A DNA stretch of 64,000 nt from Diplonema papillatum (lineage: Eukaryota; Euglenozoa; Diplonemea; Diplonemida; Diplonemidae). The stretch spans positions 50,001-114,000 of the forward strand of contig JAPJBO010000186.1 of assembly GCA_030068145.1 (NCBI GenBank). Reading direction: 5' to 3'. The notes below the pieces were generated by a model, which made no database searches, was not told the origin of the DNA, and saw nothing but the letters and a program-made list of their open reading frames with translations. Shown here piece by piece: positions 54,450 through 64,000 of the stretch; positions within the stretch are counted from its first letter, which is position 1; each line of letters starts with the position of its first letter. Both the position numbers and the translations under genes were made by a program.

Positions 54450-54701
54450 TGCATTCGCATGGAGACAGAACAGCCGGAACTGCCCTTGCTTTTGCAGGAC
54501 ATTGAAGAAAGCATGGTCACGCCTCCGTGCTCCGACCACGCAGTACGTGTGTGTGATGAAGACGCGGCTTGGGTGCGGACGGGGGAGGTGTCGCGGGAAC
54601 CGGTGCCACCGCCGTTCAATTTCGCCGGGCGTCCGCAGCCTCCGCAGTCAACTGGCGGCGTTGACCGGGGAGGAAATTTCAGTTTCGTCAGCCTGGGGTA
54701 G
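54450..54701 (+). CDS. Possible terminal exon of an unrecognised plus-strand gene
   Basis: After an acceptor-like CCGGTTCAG the frame reads IACIRMETEQPELPLLLQDI, then EESMVTPPCSDHAVRVCDED and a Pro/Gly-rich end, stopping at TAG 54699-54701. The composition is protein-like. Upstream exons could include the open plus-strand segment 54010-54230 (Arg-rich, RRANRIEAIEEPAHSKQEDS), but no matching donor was found. Family unknown. Confidence 0.25.
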   Translation, partial: CIRMETEQPELPLLLQDIEESMVTPPCSDHAVRVCDEDAAWVRTGEVSREPVPPPFNFAGRPQPPQSTGGVDRGGNFSFVSLG

Positions 54702-55945
54702 ACGACCTGCCTGCTTTTCTGGTTGGCAAAAGGAGGCAAACGAAAAGTGGAGAACGAAGAAAAGGTTTGGTGCGGACCAATAACGAGCCCAAGTCGGAAG
54801 CAGATGCGCAAAGGGCGCAGGTCGATCGAGAGAAGACTACTAGGCGGAACGCACACCGCAAACATGAGCACTTGCGGCAAGCATGATTTGCAGGTATCGG
54901 CTGATTGAGATCAGAGCAAGATCGAAGCTAACGCCTCCTGGCTTCAATAAACTCGTTCTGCTGGAGGAAAGCAGAGCCGGGTAGATGTAGTGTGTGTGTG
55001 CCTCTAGCCGAGAGAGCATCAGCAGTAGGTACTTCATAGCTCTTCACACAGTGTGTACCCCCTTTCCGACCAGCGGTCGCAGAAGCAAGGAGACACGTAC
55101 AACATTCTGAAAACGCTATGTGGGCATGTACCATCAGTTCCATTAGCATCGTCAATCAGCCGCAAGCCTTGACCTGAGTCGAGGCCTTCCGGTCTCGTGT
55201 CACGTATGTGAACCAACGAACTAAGAAAGACCGATGAGCAAGAGCGCGAACCGACGATTCGAAGGAATAATCGAGTCCCGGCTCTTGACAGCGGCAGAGA
55301 AAAGGAAGAAGAGTAAACCAAAATGAAGACAAGCAATGGAGAGATGAAGAGCGTGTGGGTGGCCTCAGTGACTAGCGACAGGGAAGCGAACGTGCTCACG
55401 CGCTTTGACTCGAGAACAAAATCTCGCGTTACAAGGTTCGATACGAGCGTGTAGAGTAGTTCTGGGACTCGGAGTCACAAACTGCGTGTTCCGATGACAA
55501 GGTTGTCCAAAATGACCACGGGCTTTGGCTTTCCTAGTTGAGACTCCTGACCTTTTCTTCTTTTGCGTTGCAGAAACAAACTACAACGCATGGTAATCTG
55601 AGAATGATGAGGACGTGTTCGGAAGGACACTCAGCCAACGAACTCACCCCGAGAATGGTGGTTTAGGTTGGTCCTGCAATGCAAAACAAAAGGCGATCAG
55701 GCCAAAACTCGGACAAGCCGTGAAAGTTGGAGAAATGATGTCACACTGCAAACTGAGCTCCGCTTCTCGTTGATCCTCGGCTGAACGTAGCCAATGCGAG
55801 AAAGATGATGTTCTGTCAAGGGGGGAGCGACTTCGCTCTATGCGTCGTCAGAATGCCTTTTCTTTGCACCATTACAGTGTGGGTGCAGAATACAATGTTC
55901 AAAGTGGATACTGCTGGAATCTCTCTTGCAGAAGGCCGCCTCCAA
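54702..55945. other. No gene recognised
   Basis: About 1.2 kb downstream of the first arsM gene. Contains short ORFs only and a (GT)n run at about 54990-55000. Confidence 0.4.
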
Positions 55946-57094
55946 CTAGCAGCACGAGCCACCCGCCGGCGCACACGACGCGGCCGACGAAGCGCTGGCA
56001 GTGACTGCAGGTGGGGAAGAGCAGTCAAACAGACCGTAGTGCACGGACCGGTCACCAGTGATGGTAAAGTGCTTGGCCAACCACGACTTCCCGTTCTCTC
56101 CAAGCATCGCGGCCGTGTTTCCGCACACGAGGAACGGCTTCCCAGTGATCAGCACGTGGTGGTCGTCCAGCATGTAGTTGTGCTGGTTCCCCGGGATGGT
56201 TCCCTTGTACACCGCGAACTGGCCGTAGTCTTCACACTTCGTCTCGAGCATCCCCGGAAGCTTGAACAGACGGTACGTGATCGAGTAGAACTTCGCGTTT
56301 CCTGTGATGGCCGACAGCTCTGGGTCCAACACCTTGATCTCATCCCTGCTCAGCTCACGGGGGTCCGTGAATCCGGCTTTGTTAGACTCCCGGATGAAGT
56401 CCTCAATGTACAACGCACCAGAGATGCACTCGCCCCACAGCACTTCGTGATCCTTCACGTGCTGGGGCAGTCTGCGGTCGCAGTATACGTCCGAGAAGTA
56501 GAACTCACCACCTTCCTTCAGGGCACGGTAGGCTTCCCTAAGGACAGCTGGCTTGTCAGGTGACAGGTTCACAACGCAGTTCGAGATGACCATGTCGTAG
56601 CTTCCATCCTTGATGGACTCAGGGAACTTCTCAATGTATCCATGCAGGTACTCCATGTTGCACTTCGCGTATCCCAAGCTCTTGGTGTACGCTTCCGCGT
56701 GTTCTCGTGCAACGACAAGCTGTTCCTGGGTCATGTCGATGCCAGTCACTTTTCCTTGTTCCCCGACGAGGGTGGCAGCGACGTAGCAGTCACGGCCACT
56801 GCCGGAGCCAAGGTCGAGGACGCTCAGTCCATCAATGCCCAGGGGCAGCGGCGCGCCGCAGCCGTAAAACTTCTCGGTCACTGCGTTCGGGAGCTTCTTG
56901 ATGATGTCCATGATCAGGCGGTGCGGCCGTGCGGACGCTGTGCACGCGCTCGTCTTCAGGTCCTTCGACGTGCTGAGCACCTTGCCGTAGTACTCTTCCA
57001 CTTCCTTCATGATCGTCTCACCGGACTTCGCCGGGGCGTCCTTTTTCGGGCAGCATGACGTCGCCGGAGCTTCCTTTGTCGGGCAGCAAGGCAT
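55946..57094 (-). CDS. arsM: Arsenite S-adenosylmethionine methyltransferase, copy 1 (382 aa)
   Basis: ArsM/AS3MT converts As(III) to methylated arsenicals using SAM. This 382-aa protein has the SAM-binding motif LDLGSGSGRD (residues 93-102), GIDMT as motif II, and the three Cys expected to bind arsenic: Cys 51 (SACTAS), Cys 173 (SNCVVNL) and Cys 223 (GECISG). These match the Cys triad of the characterised algal enzyme in spacing. Both ends carry extra Cys pairs: an N-terminal CCP..CCP repeat and a C-terminal GGSCC, which may help bind thiols or arsenic. This copy differs from the other two only in the first 20 residues (MPCC, KKDAP) and one C-terminal residue (APAGG). There are no introns. 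Likely cytosolic. The DNA upstream differs from that of copies 2 and 3; a foldback element begins 122 bp upstream. Confidence 0.95.
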   Translation of the reverse strand: MPCCPTKEAPATSCCPKKDAPAKSGETIMKEVEEYYGKVLSTSKDLKTSACTASARPHRLIMDIIKKLPNAVTEKFYGCGAPLPLGIDGLSVLDLGSGSGRDCYVAATLVGEQGKVTGIDMTQEQLVVAREHAEAYTKSLGYAKCNMEYLHGYIEKFPESIKDGSYDMVISNCVVNLSPDKPAVLREAYRALKEGGEFYFSDVYCDRRLPQHVKDHEVLWGECISGALYIEDFIRESNKAGFTDPRELSRDEIKVLDPELSAITGNAKFYSITYRLFKLPGMLETKCEDYGQFAVYKGTIPGNQHNYMLDDHHVLITGKPFLVCGNTAAMLGENGKSWLAKHFTITGDRSVHYGLFDCSSPPAVTASASSAASCAPAGGSCC

Positions 57095-57216
57095 TTTCCT
57101 TCTTTTTCTTTGACGCTCCTGGTCTTTTTTGTGTTGTTTTGGTGGCGTCGTAACAGTTTGAACTTGATGTGCAACGTAGTGTGGTACTCATTTGCATGCA
57201 ACAAAAGCATATGAGT

Positions 57217-58813
57217 CGATGCCAAAAGGGGGGGGGGGGGTTTGGGCGGAAAAATCCCCGCATAATTCACCAGGGTCTGACGGGTACTGAGGCCCCATAC
57301 CCTTCCTAAAACATCATTCTGCGTTCAAATACGCCCTCAGAAGCCTCCGGAGAGCCTTCTATGATGTCCCAAATGCAATTTTTGTGGGTTTTTAGGGGGT
57401 CCCCCCGTCTGCTGGCCGTAAACCGCCATAGAAGACACATATGCAACCTGATGCTGGGTCGCTCCTCGGAGCAAAATCTCGGCCTAAACACACGTTTTCG
57501 GCGTTCTCTATCATTCTCCAGGTGCATTCGACCCTCGGACTTCATAAATTATCTCGCTTACAGGTGTTCCGGGGTGTGCAAAAACAAGGCGAATGGACCC
57601 TACAGACCGTACCACGCCCTGCCTGTCTATACAGGCTTTGGGGTCGAATTGCGCCGCCTTGGCGCCATGTGCACCGTTTTGGTCTCGTTTGTGCTGCTTT
57701 GGGATCCACTAAGAACTCTGGTCTGATTTGCGGGACGCTTTGCTCGGTTTTGGTGCCCACTTCACCGTTCAAAGTGCATCCAGTGGTGAAGACTTTGCGC
57801 CGAAGCTGGAGAGGAAGCGACCCAGTAGGCGCCACTTCACCGTGAGCGGGTCTCGGAACAGGACTCAAACTGTGGCCCAGGTGATACTGCCGACCATGGC
57901 AGGTGTGTGCGCCACACAGTTTGTCTGACCAAGCTCACTGCACAGGAGCTTGCCACACATCCCTCGGGTCATGTGCCGCCTGTGCAAAGACATCCAGCGA
58001 GAAGCACTTTGCAGCCATGGGTGAGAAAGATGCCAGAAGGGAAGACATTGCCAGGAAAGCTCTGAAAGCCTGCCCTGAAAGCGGTGAAGCCTGCTTCAAA
58101 ATCATGAAGTGAACGCGTCGTAGTCAACCGCTTGAGAACGGCTGATGATCGCCTGTTACTTAACGCTTGTCCTACTTCGTTCACCAAGCCTTGCAGAATC
58201 ACCAGAATAGCATAACATGATGCAGGTAGAAGCCTGAACAGGCCTTAGAACAGTGAAAGTGGGCGCCAAAACCGAGGAAAGCGTCCCGCAAATCAGACCA
58301 GAGTTCTTAATGGACTCCAAAGCAGCACAAACGAAGCCCGAAACGGTGGATGTGGCGCCAAAGCCAGTGCAGGTTGACCCCAAAGCCTGTATAGACAGGC
58401 AGGGCGTAGTTCGGTCTGTCCCCAATGCAGGGGGCCATTCTCCTTATCTTTGCACGTCCCGGAACACCTGTGAGTGAAAGAAACCACGAAGCCCGAGGGT
58501 CGAATGCACCTGGAGAGTGCTAGAGAACGCCGAAAACGTGTGTTTGGGCTGGGAACTTGCACAGAGAAGCGACCCAGCATCAGGTTGCGTATGTGTCTTC
58601 TATGGTGGTTTACGGCCAGCAGGCGGGGGGACCCCCTAAAAACCCACAAAATCGCATTTGGGACATCATAGAAGGCTCTCCGGAGGCTTCTGAGGGCGTA
58701 TTTGAACGCAGAATGATGTTTTAGGAAGGGTATGGGGCCTCAGTACCCGTCAGACCCTGGTGAACTATGCGGGGATTTTTCCGCCCAAACCCCCCCCCCC
58801 CCTTTTGGCATCG
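57217..58813. mobile_element. Foldback-type element with ~560-bp terminal inverted repeats
   Basis: 57217-57775 and 58245-58813 are inverted copies, about 85-90% alike by eye. Ends read CGATGCCAAAAGG + G-run and C-run + CCTTTTGGCATCG. The middle (57780-58240) is unique and holds a short Cys/Lys-rich ORF ending GEACFKIMK with no known match. No transposase. A target duplication is not obvious. The G/C runs at each end (12-14 nt) are a feature shared with family C ends. Confidence 0.75.
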
Positions 58814-60108
58814 TACCATTATTATATATGCAGGAACAATCACGATAGACTGCACACTTGTTGCAGACTACCTCTTTTGCACGTCGTGTCATGCTTCGGT
58901 CGCTTCCTGCCGTACCGTTTGAGGACCCGAGAAAACAGCAGATGGTTCGTCGCACTTCCTGTTTTCCTCGCGGGGTTGTCCCCGGTCGGGGGCCTCAATC
59001 CTTCTCTGAGCCTGCTCGTCCTGGCGGCTCCGCTTCGGTTGGGTTCGGGGGCTGGTGTGGCTTCGGCTTGTTGCAGGTGGTTTGACCTGCTTGCTTGTCG
59101 TCGCGTCCGCGTCTTCACGGATGGCATGCGCTGTCTGTATCTGGTGCTTGGGCCTTCGGCACCGCACGTCTTCGCACCGCCCGCCGCTACCAGGCCTTCA
59201 GGCCGATGAACGCTGCTGAGGTCAAGCAATTCCTATGAGAAAGCGCCACGTGGGATTCGAACCCAGAGCCCTTGGACGTTCAGATGTAGCCCAAACTCTC
59301 ACAACGATTCCTTCTGTCTTCTGTCTGCCAAGGTCACTTGTTCCGCCTCACATGTATGCTGCGCGTATTGCGCTCCATGTTGAACAACGAGCAAAGAAAG
59401 GAACGAGGCTCCGGGAATCGAACTCGTCAGACGCTTGGGACACGTAGCGCAAGCAAAATAGAACACAAAGAAAAGAATGGTTCAGCTTGCCAGAAACGTG
59501 GGCTAGGGGGTGGTCTTCTACCGCCCCACCGGGCGCAGGGGCCACCCTGTACTTGCGACTTTTGATTCCACGCTTTTTGGTGCCCCCAAGCTGCTCTCGA
59601 AGGCGGAGAACGCCGTTGGTGGCAGACATTTAAGGCCTCAGAGAGCCCGTCTGTGCCACGTCAACTCGATTCGTCTTCTGAGCGCCTGTAGCAGCAGCAA
59701 CCACAGTTTGCAAAATGACGCACGGAGGGTGGCACTTCGGACTCTTCCCAGTTGTCGTCGCACCACTGACTAAGAACCGGAAGATATCTGCATTTGCAAC
59801 CAAGCGTCCTGCGAGAACGGGAAGAGGCGGCTTCAACAAGAGCGGAATGTGGGAGAACTACTGATGTTGGGAGAGAGTGGGAATGGGTTCCGGGACCGCA
59901 CTTTTTTGGCGTCCCGTGTGTGGAATCTCACGTGCGGTGTACCTGCGTTCGATTGAACGAAACTCCGCGGGTCGACGTCAGCCGCGCCACACAGAAACAG
60001 GACACCGCTCCAGGCCCTCACAGCAACAGTCTGCAAGGGTCCAGAATGGAGAAGGGGAGGAAAATCCGTAACTTTTGCAACCTGCACCGCAGGTTTTAGC
60101 ACCCATAA
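58814..60108. other. Spacer between arsM copies 1 and 2
   Basis: GC-rich open frames at 58889-59210 on both strands lack family features. At 59240-59262 a T-arm-like GGGATTCGAACCC motif is seen, but no full tRNA can be folded. From about 59580 the sequence is related to the spacer between copies 2 and 3 (62035-62533). Confidence 0.4.
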
Positions 60109-61505
60109 CTAGCAGCACGAGCCGCCTTTCGGCGCACACGACGCGGCTGACGAAGCGCTGGCAGTGACCGCAGGTGGAGAAGAGCAGTCGAACAGACCGT
60201 AGTGCACGGACCGGTCACCAGTGATGGTGAAGTGCTTGGCCAACCACGACTTCCCGTTCTCTCCAAGCATCGCGGCCGTGTTTCCGCACACGAGGAACGG
60301 CTTCCCAGTGATCAGCACGTGGTGGTCGTCCAGCATGTAGTTGTGCTGGTTCCCCGGGATGGTTCCCTTGTACACCGCGAACTGGCCGTAGTCTTCACAC
60401 TTCGTCTCGAGCATCCCCGGAAGCTTGAACAGACGGTACGTGATCGAGTAGAACTTCGCGTTTCCTGTGATGGCCGACAGCTCTGGGTCCAACACCTTGA
60501 TCTCATCCCTGCTCAGCTCACGGGGGTCCGTGAATCCGGCTTTGTTAGACTCCCGGATGAAGTCCTCAATGTACAACGCACCAGAGATGCACTCGCCCCA
60601 CAGCACTTCGTGATCCTTCACGTGCTGGGGCAGTCTGCGGTCGCAGTATACGTCCGAGAAGTAGAACTCACCACCTTCCTTCAGGGCACGGTAGGCTTCC
60701 CTAAGGACAGCTGGCTTGTCAGGTGACAGGTTCACAACGCAGTTCGAGATGACCATGTCGTAGCTTCCATCCTTGATGGACTCAGGGAACTTCTCAATGT
60801 ATCCATGCAGGTACTCCATGTTGCACTTCGCGTATCCCAAGCTCTTGGTGTACGCTTCCGCGTGTTCACGTGCAACGACAAGCTGTTCCTGGGTCATGTC
60901 GATACCAGTCACTTTTCCTTGTTCCCCGACGAGGGTGGCGGCGACGTAGCAATCACGGCCACTGCCGGATCCAAGGTCGAGGACGCTCAGTCCATCAATA
61001 CCCAGGGGCAGCGGCGCGCCGCAGCCGTAGAACTTCTCGGTCACTGCGTTCGGGAGCTTCTTGATGATGTCCATGATCAGGCGGTGCGGCCGTGCGGACG
61101 CTGTGCACGCGCTCGTCTTCAGGTCCTTCGACGTGCTGAGCACCTTGCCGTAGTACTCTTCCACTTCCTTCATGATCGTCTCACCGGACTTCGCCGGGGC
61201 TTCCTTTGTCGGGCAGCATGACGTCGCCGGAGCTTCATTTTTCGGGCAGCAAGACATTTCTTCTCTTGTTTTCTTTCTTGTTCTTTGTTCTTTTGGCTGT
61301 TTGTTGTCGGTTTTGGTGTGAAACCATCTCTCAGTTTTGCGCTGTGGCCTCTGGTACTCTTAGCGTGCATCGGGTCTACATTGTATCGCGGATGTTTTAG
61401 CCTCGTGTCCATCAAGCCATCAGGGTATGCGCGGGCATTGTCGCCTGTGGTACAGGAGAGTCGCACCTTCCGCTGGTTGTCGCCATCCAGGCTTGCAGGT
61501 TTTGT
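59580..61505. repeat. arsM tandem duplication unit 1
   Basis: Together with 62035-63930, this forms two direct copies containing arsM, about 240 bp upstream of it and about 500 bp downstream. The downstream 170 bp next to the stop codon and the upstream 240 bp are nearly identical. Unit 1 has about 90 extra bp near 59840-59930. Upstream identity stops at CAGGCTTGCAGGTTTT. Confidence 0.8.
60109..61257 (-). CDS. arsM: Arsenite S-adenosylmethionine methyltransferase, copy 2 (382 aa)
   Basis: Same length and motifs as copy 1: SAM motif LDLGSGSGRD, the Cys 51/173/223 triad, Cys-pair N-terminus and GGSCC C-terminus. Between residues 24 and about 370 the three proteins appear identical while their DNA differs at scattered, mostly third-codon positions (for example ATGCC versus ATACC in the GID codon region). 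The N-terminus reads MSCCPKNEAP. Upstream sequence is shared with copy 3 for about 240 bp, so these two genes probably share a promoter type, distinct from copy 1. Each gene seems to be an independent transcription unit; spacing to copy 3 is 1.28 kb. Confidence 0.95.
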   Translation of the reverse strand: MSCCPKNEAPATSCCPTKEAPAKSGETIMKEVEEYYGKVLSTSKDLKTSACTASARPHRLIMDIIKKLPNAVTEKFYGCGAPLPLGIDGLSVLDLGSGSGRDCYVAATLVGEQGKVTGIDMTQEQLVVAREHAEAYTKSLGYAKCNMEYLHGYIEKFPESIKDGSYDMVISNCVVNLSPDKPAVLREAYRALKEGGEFYFSDVYCDRRLPQHVKDHEVLWGECISGALYIEDFIRESNKAGFTDPRELSRDEIKVLDPELSAITGNAKFYSITYRLFKLPGMLETKCEDYGQFAVYKGTIPGNQHNYMLDDHHVLITGKPFLVCGNTAAMLGENGKSWLAKHFTITGDRSVHYGLFDCSSPPAVTASASSAASCAPKGGSCC

Positions 61506-62034
61506 TTAATGTTCTAAACTTCATTCTCGGTCGCGAATAGTGATGAGGAGGTTGACCAGGTCCCCACGCCGTCTTATGCACTGCACGGCCACAACACGAG
61601 GTAGCTGCTGAGATGTGTGACACTGAGCCATCACAGTCACAGATCCACCGAGGGTCCTACTCGGGCGATTCAGTTATCTCGCGTTGCTCGTGGCTCCAAC
61701 ACGAAAAGAAACGACAGAGAGTGAGACTGAGATATTCGTAGGTTGAGGGAGAAGAGAAGGGAAGACGGTTCGGTCTTCCATTCCAGTGATAAAAACCTCG
61801 GCCCGGTTTTCGGAGGCAAACGACGGAACGAAAATGAAACGCTTGGTTTTCCGTGAAACCTGCACTTGACGCGAACGACAAAAGCTGGCCAATCGCTACC
61901 TGCTCTGGCTTCAAACTTTGAGAGGTGCAGGTGTGGTGTTTCTGGTGCGTGCGCGCACATACCAGCGCAGCAGGTGTTGAGAGCAGTTTGGAGACATTTG
62001 AGGACACGTTTTCACTCTTCGTTGTTAGCTGCCT
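61506..62034. other. Unique part of the spacer between arsM copies 2 and 3
   Basis: No gene. At 61540-61720 are segments resembling 32620-32700 and 38340-38400 (ACAACACGAGG; GAGGGTCCTACTYGGGCG), so a diverged dispersed element is present. Confidence 0.4.
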
Positions 62035-62533
62035 TCGAAGGCGGGGAAAAATCGCTGTTGGTGCCCTGCATATTTAAGACGCATCGGGAAGCAAGCCGAC
62101 GGTCTGCAAGCAACACGGCAACAACAATTCCTCCATGCCTTCAAGACGCCTGTTTCGGTCAGAGTGGAGAGCAGCACGAAGCAGAACCCCAAGGGGGCAT
62201 CAAATGTGTCAGCAATCAACAGTTTGCAAAAGACACACGGAGGGTAGCACTTCGGACTCTTCCCAGTTGTCGGCACCATCGCAACTTTAAACCGGAAGAT
62301 ACCTGCATTTGCAACCAAGCGTGCTGCGAGAACGAGAGCGGAATGTGGAATCTCACGTGCGGTGTACCTGCGTTCGATTGAACGAAACTCCGCGGGTCGA
62401 CGTCAGCCGCGCCACACAGAAACAGGACACCGCTCCAGGCCCTCACAGCAACAGTCTGCAAGGGTCCAGAATGGAGAAGGGGAGGAAAATCCGTAACTTT
62501 TGCAACCTGCACCGCAGGTTTTAGCACCCATAA

Positions 62534-63682
62534 CTAGCAGCACGAGCCGCCTTTCGGCGCACACGACGCGGCTGACGAAGCGCTGGCAGTGACCGCAGGT
62601 GGAGAAGAGCAGTCGAACAGACCGTAGTGCACGGACCGGTCACCAGTGATGGTAAAGTGCTTGGCCAACCACGACTTCCCGTTCTCTCCAAGCATCGCGG
62701 CCGTGTTTCCGCACACGAGGAACGGCTTCCCAGTGATCAGCACGTGGTGGTCGTCCAGCATGTAGTTGTGCTGGTTCCCCGGGATGGTTCCCTTGTACAC
62801 CGCGAACTGGCCGTAGTCTTCACACTTCGTCTCGAGCATCCCCGGAAGCTTGAACAGACGGTACGTGATCGAGTAGAACTTCGCGTTTCCTGTGATGGCC
62901 GACAGCTCTGGGTCCAACACCTTGATCTCATCCCTGCTCAGCTCACGGGGGTCCGTGAATCCGGCTTTGTTAGACTCCCGGATGAAGTCCTCAATGTACA
63001 ACGCACCAGAGATGCACTCGCCCCACAGCACTTCGTGATCCTTCACGTGCTGGGGCAGTCTGCGGTCGCAGTATACGTCCGAGAAGTAGAACTCACCACC
63101 TTCCTTCAGGGCACGGTAGGCTTCCCTAAGGACAGCTGGCTTGTCAGGTGACAGGTTCACAACGCAGTTCGAGATGACCATGTCGTAGCTTCCATCCTTG
63201 ATGGACTCAGGGAACTTCTCAATGTATCCATGCAGGTACTCCATGTTGCACTTCGCGTATCCCAAGCTCTTGGTGTACGCTTCCGCGTGTTCACGTGCAA
63301 CGACAAGCTGTTCCTGGGTCATGTCGATACCAGTCACTTTTCCTTGTTCCCCGACGAGGGTGGCGGCGACGTAGCAGTCACGGCCACTGCCGGATCCAAG
63401 GTCGAGGACGCTCAGTCCATCAATGCCCAGGGGCAGCGGCGCACCGCAGCCGTAAAACTTCTCGGTCACTGCGTTCGGGAGCTTCTTGATGATGTCCATG
63501 ATCAAGCGGTGCGGCCGTGCGGACGCTGTGCACGCGCTCGTCTTCAGGTCCTTCGACGTGCTGAGCACCTTGCCGTAGTACTCTTCCACTTCCTTCATGA
63601 TCGTCTCACCGGACTTCGCCGGGGCTTCCTTTGTCGGGCAGCATGACGTCGCCGGAGCTTCCTTTTTCGGGCAGCAAGACAT
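62534..63682 (-). CDS. arsM: Arsenite S-adenosylmethionine methyltransferase, copy 3 (382 aa)
   Basis: Differs from copy 2 at the protein level by a single residue in the N-terminal Cys-pair region (MSCCPKKEAP versus MSCCPKNEAP). SAM motif, arsenic-binding Cys triad and C-terminal GGSCC are intact. Synonymous changes are present between copies, so the assembly is not simply repeating one read. The shared flanks (upstream to 63930, downstream to about 62335) show it arose by tandem duplication with copy 2. Expected role is the same as copies 1 and 2, methylation of arsenite in the cytosol. Confidence 0.95.
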   Translation of the reverse strand: MSCCPKKEAPATSCCPTKEAPAKSGETIMKEVEEYYGKVLSTSKDLKTSACTASARPHRLIMDIIKKLPNAVTEKFYGCGAPLPLGIDGLSVLDLGSGSGRDCYVAATLVGEQGKVTGIDMTQEQLVVAREHAEAYTKSLGYAKCNMEYLHGYIEKFPESIKDGSYDMVISNCVVNLSPDKPAVLREAYRALKEGGEFYFSDVYCDRRLPQHVKDHEVLWGECISGALYIEDFIRESNKAGFTDPRELSRDEIKVLDPELSAITGNAKFYSITYRLFKLPGMLETKCEDYGQFAVYKGTIPGNQHNYMLDDHHVLITGKPFLVCGNTAAMLGENGKSWLAKHFTITGDRSVHYGLFDCSSPPAVTASASSAASCAPKGGSCC

Positions 63683-64000
63683 TTCTTCTCTTGTTTTATT
63701 TCTTGTTCTTTGTTCTTTTGGCTGTTTGTTGTCGGTTTTGGTGTGAAACCATCTCTCAGTTTTGCGCTGTGGCCTCTGGTACTCTTAGCGTGCATCGGGT
63801 CTACATTGTATCGCGGATGCTTTAGCCTCGTGTCCATCAAGCCATCAGGGTATGCGCGGGCATTGTCGCCTGTCGTACAGGAGAGTCGCACCTTCCGCTG
63901 GTTGTCGCCATCCAGGCTTGCAGGTTTTATTATCGGGGTCAACTCCACACCTTTGGCGCGTGAGCTGGTCTGGACCGCTCATCTGCGATGGGATGAATCG
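63683..64000. promoter_or_regulatory. Upstream region of arsM copy 3
   Basis: The first 240 bp are shared with the upstream of copy 2 and should hold the promoter. It includes a T/C-rich stretch (TTCTTGTTCTTTGTTCTTTT) just before the ATG. No core motif is assigned. The last 70 bp to the window end are unique. Confidence 0.35.

Noticed and set aside
59235-59300. tRNA gene (GGGATTCGAACCC T-arm motif, minus strand)
   Set aside because: The T-stem has a mismatch and no complementary acceptor 5' strand, D-arm or anticodon arm can be found at the right distance; at most a tRNA-derived relic.
59395-59455. Second tRNA-like motif (GGGAATCGAACTC)
   Set aside because: The stems do not pair; probably chance or an old SINE.
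60202-60726. Plus-strand ORFs of 138-174 codons repeated at 55.8-56.6, 60.2-61.2 and 62.6-63.6 kb
   Set aside because: Antisense shadows of the three arsM genes.

Overview
The window is nuclear DNA of a unicellular eukaryote. Genes are split by introns of about 120-1100 bp with GT...AG borders. The proteins are eukaryotic: the exon-junction-complex protein Y14/RBM8A, the CCR4-NOT subunit CNOT11, a MAP2K-like kinase and an organelle-targeted PPR-type protein. Spacing is wide, and intergenic and intronic DNA is full of DNA transposons, MITEs and simple repeats. The lineage cannot be fixed from sequence alone. Composition, repeat load and arsenite methyltransferases would suit a protist such as an alga or alveolate; that is a guess, not a result.

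Layout. 0-5 kb: the 3' part of an unidentified gene running off the left edge (minus), then an RlmN-type radical-SAM RNA methyltransferase with a C-terminal membrane helix (minus). 5.2-16.4 kb: a transposon block. Two inverted copies (A1, A2) of a TIR element with subterminal arrays of the palindrome ACTAGT flank a 4.4 kb hAT-like transposon carrying an intact 987-codon transposase. A1 and A2 both carry a captured, decayed EF-hand gene fragment. 17-19 kb: pieces of an unrecognised plus-strand gene. 20.0-24.3 kb: CNOT11 (minus), reconstructed in nine exons. 25.7-28.7 kb: a three-exon, 796-aa PPR-like protein (minus). 32.2-34.2 kb: RBM8A/Y14 in four exons, 138 aa (minus). 34-51 kb: gene-poor DNA with TIR elements of families A (third copy), B and C, several MITE-like repeats and minisatellites. 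51.3-52.9 kb: the MAP2K-like kinase (minus). 53.4-54.0 kb: a nearly perfect (CAT)n tract of about 200 units. 55.9-63.7 kb: three arsenite methyltransferase genes in tandem (minus), almost identical in protein sequence, with a 1.6 kb foldback element just upstream of the first.

How the genes relate. There are no operons. Y14 (splicing-linked mRNA marking), CNOT11 (deadenylation complex), the PPR protein (organelle RNA) and the RlmN-like enzyme all concern RNA, but nothing shows that their clustering matters. The ArsM array is the one clear functional cluster: repeated duplication of an arsenic methylation gene, which usually points to dosage. The most interesting content is the transposon set. 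Families A and B share a terminal plan (CACGGTGCACTAGT versus CACGACGCACTTGT), make 2-bp target duplications, and each repeats its own terminal palindrome many times just inside the end. This suggests arrays of transposase-binding sites that diverged together with their termini.
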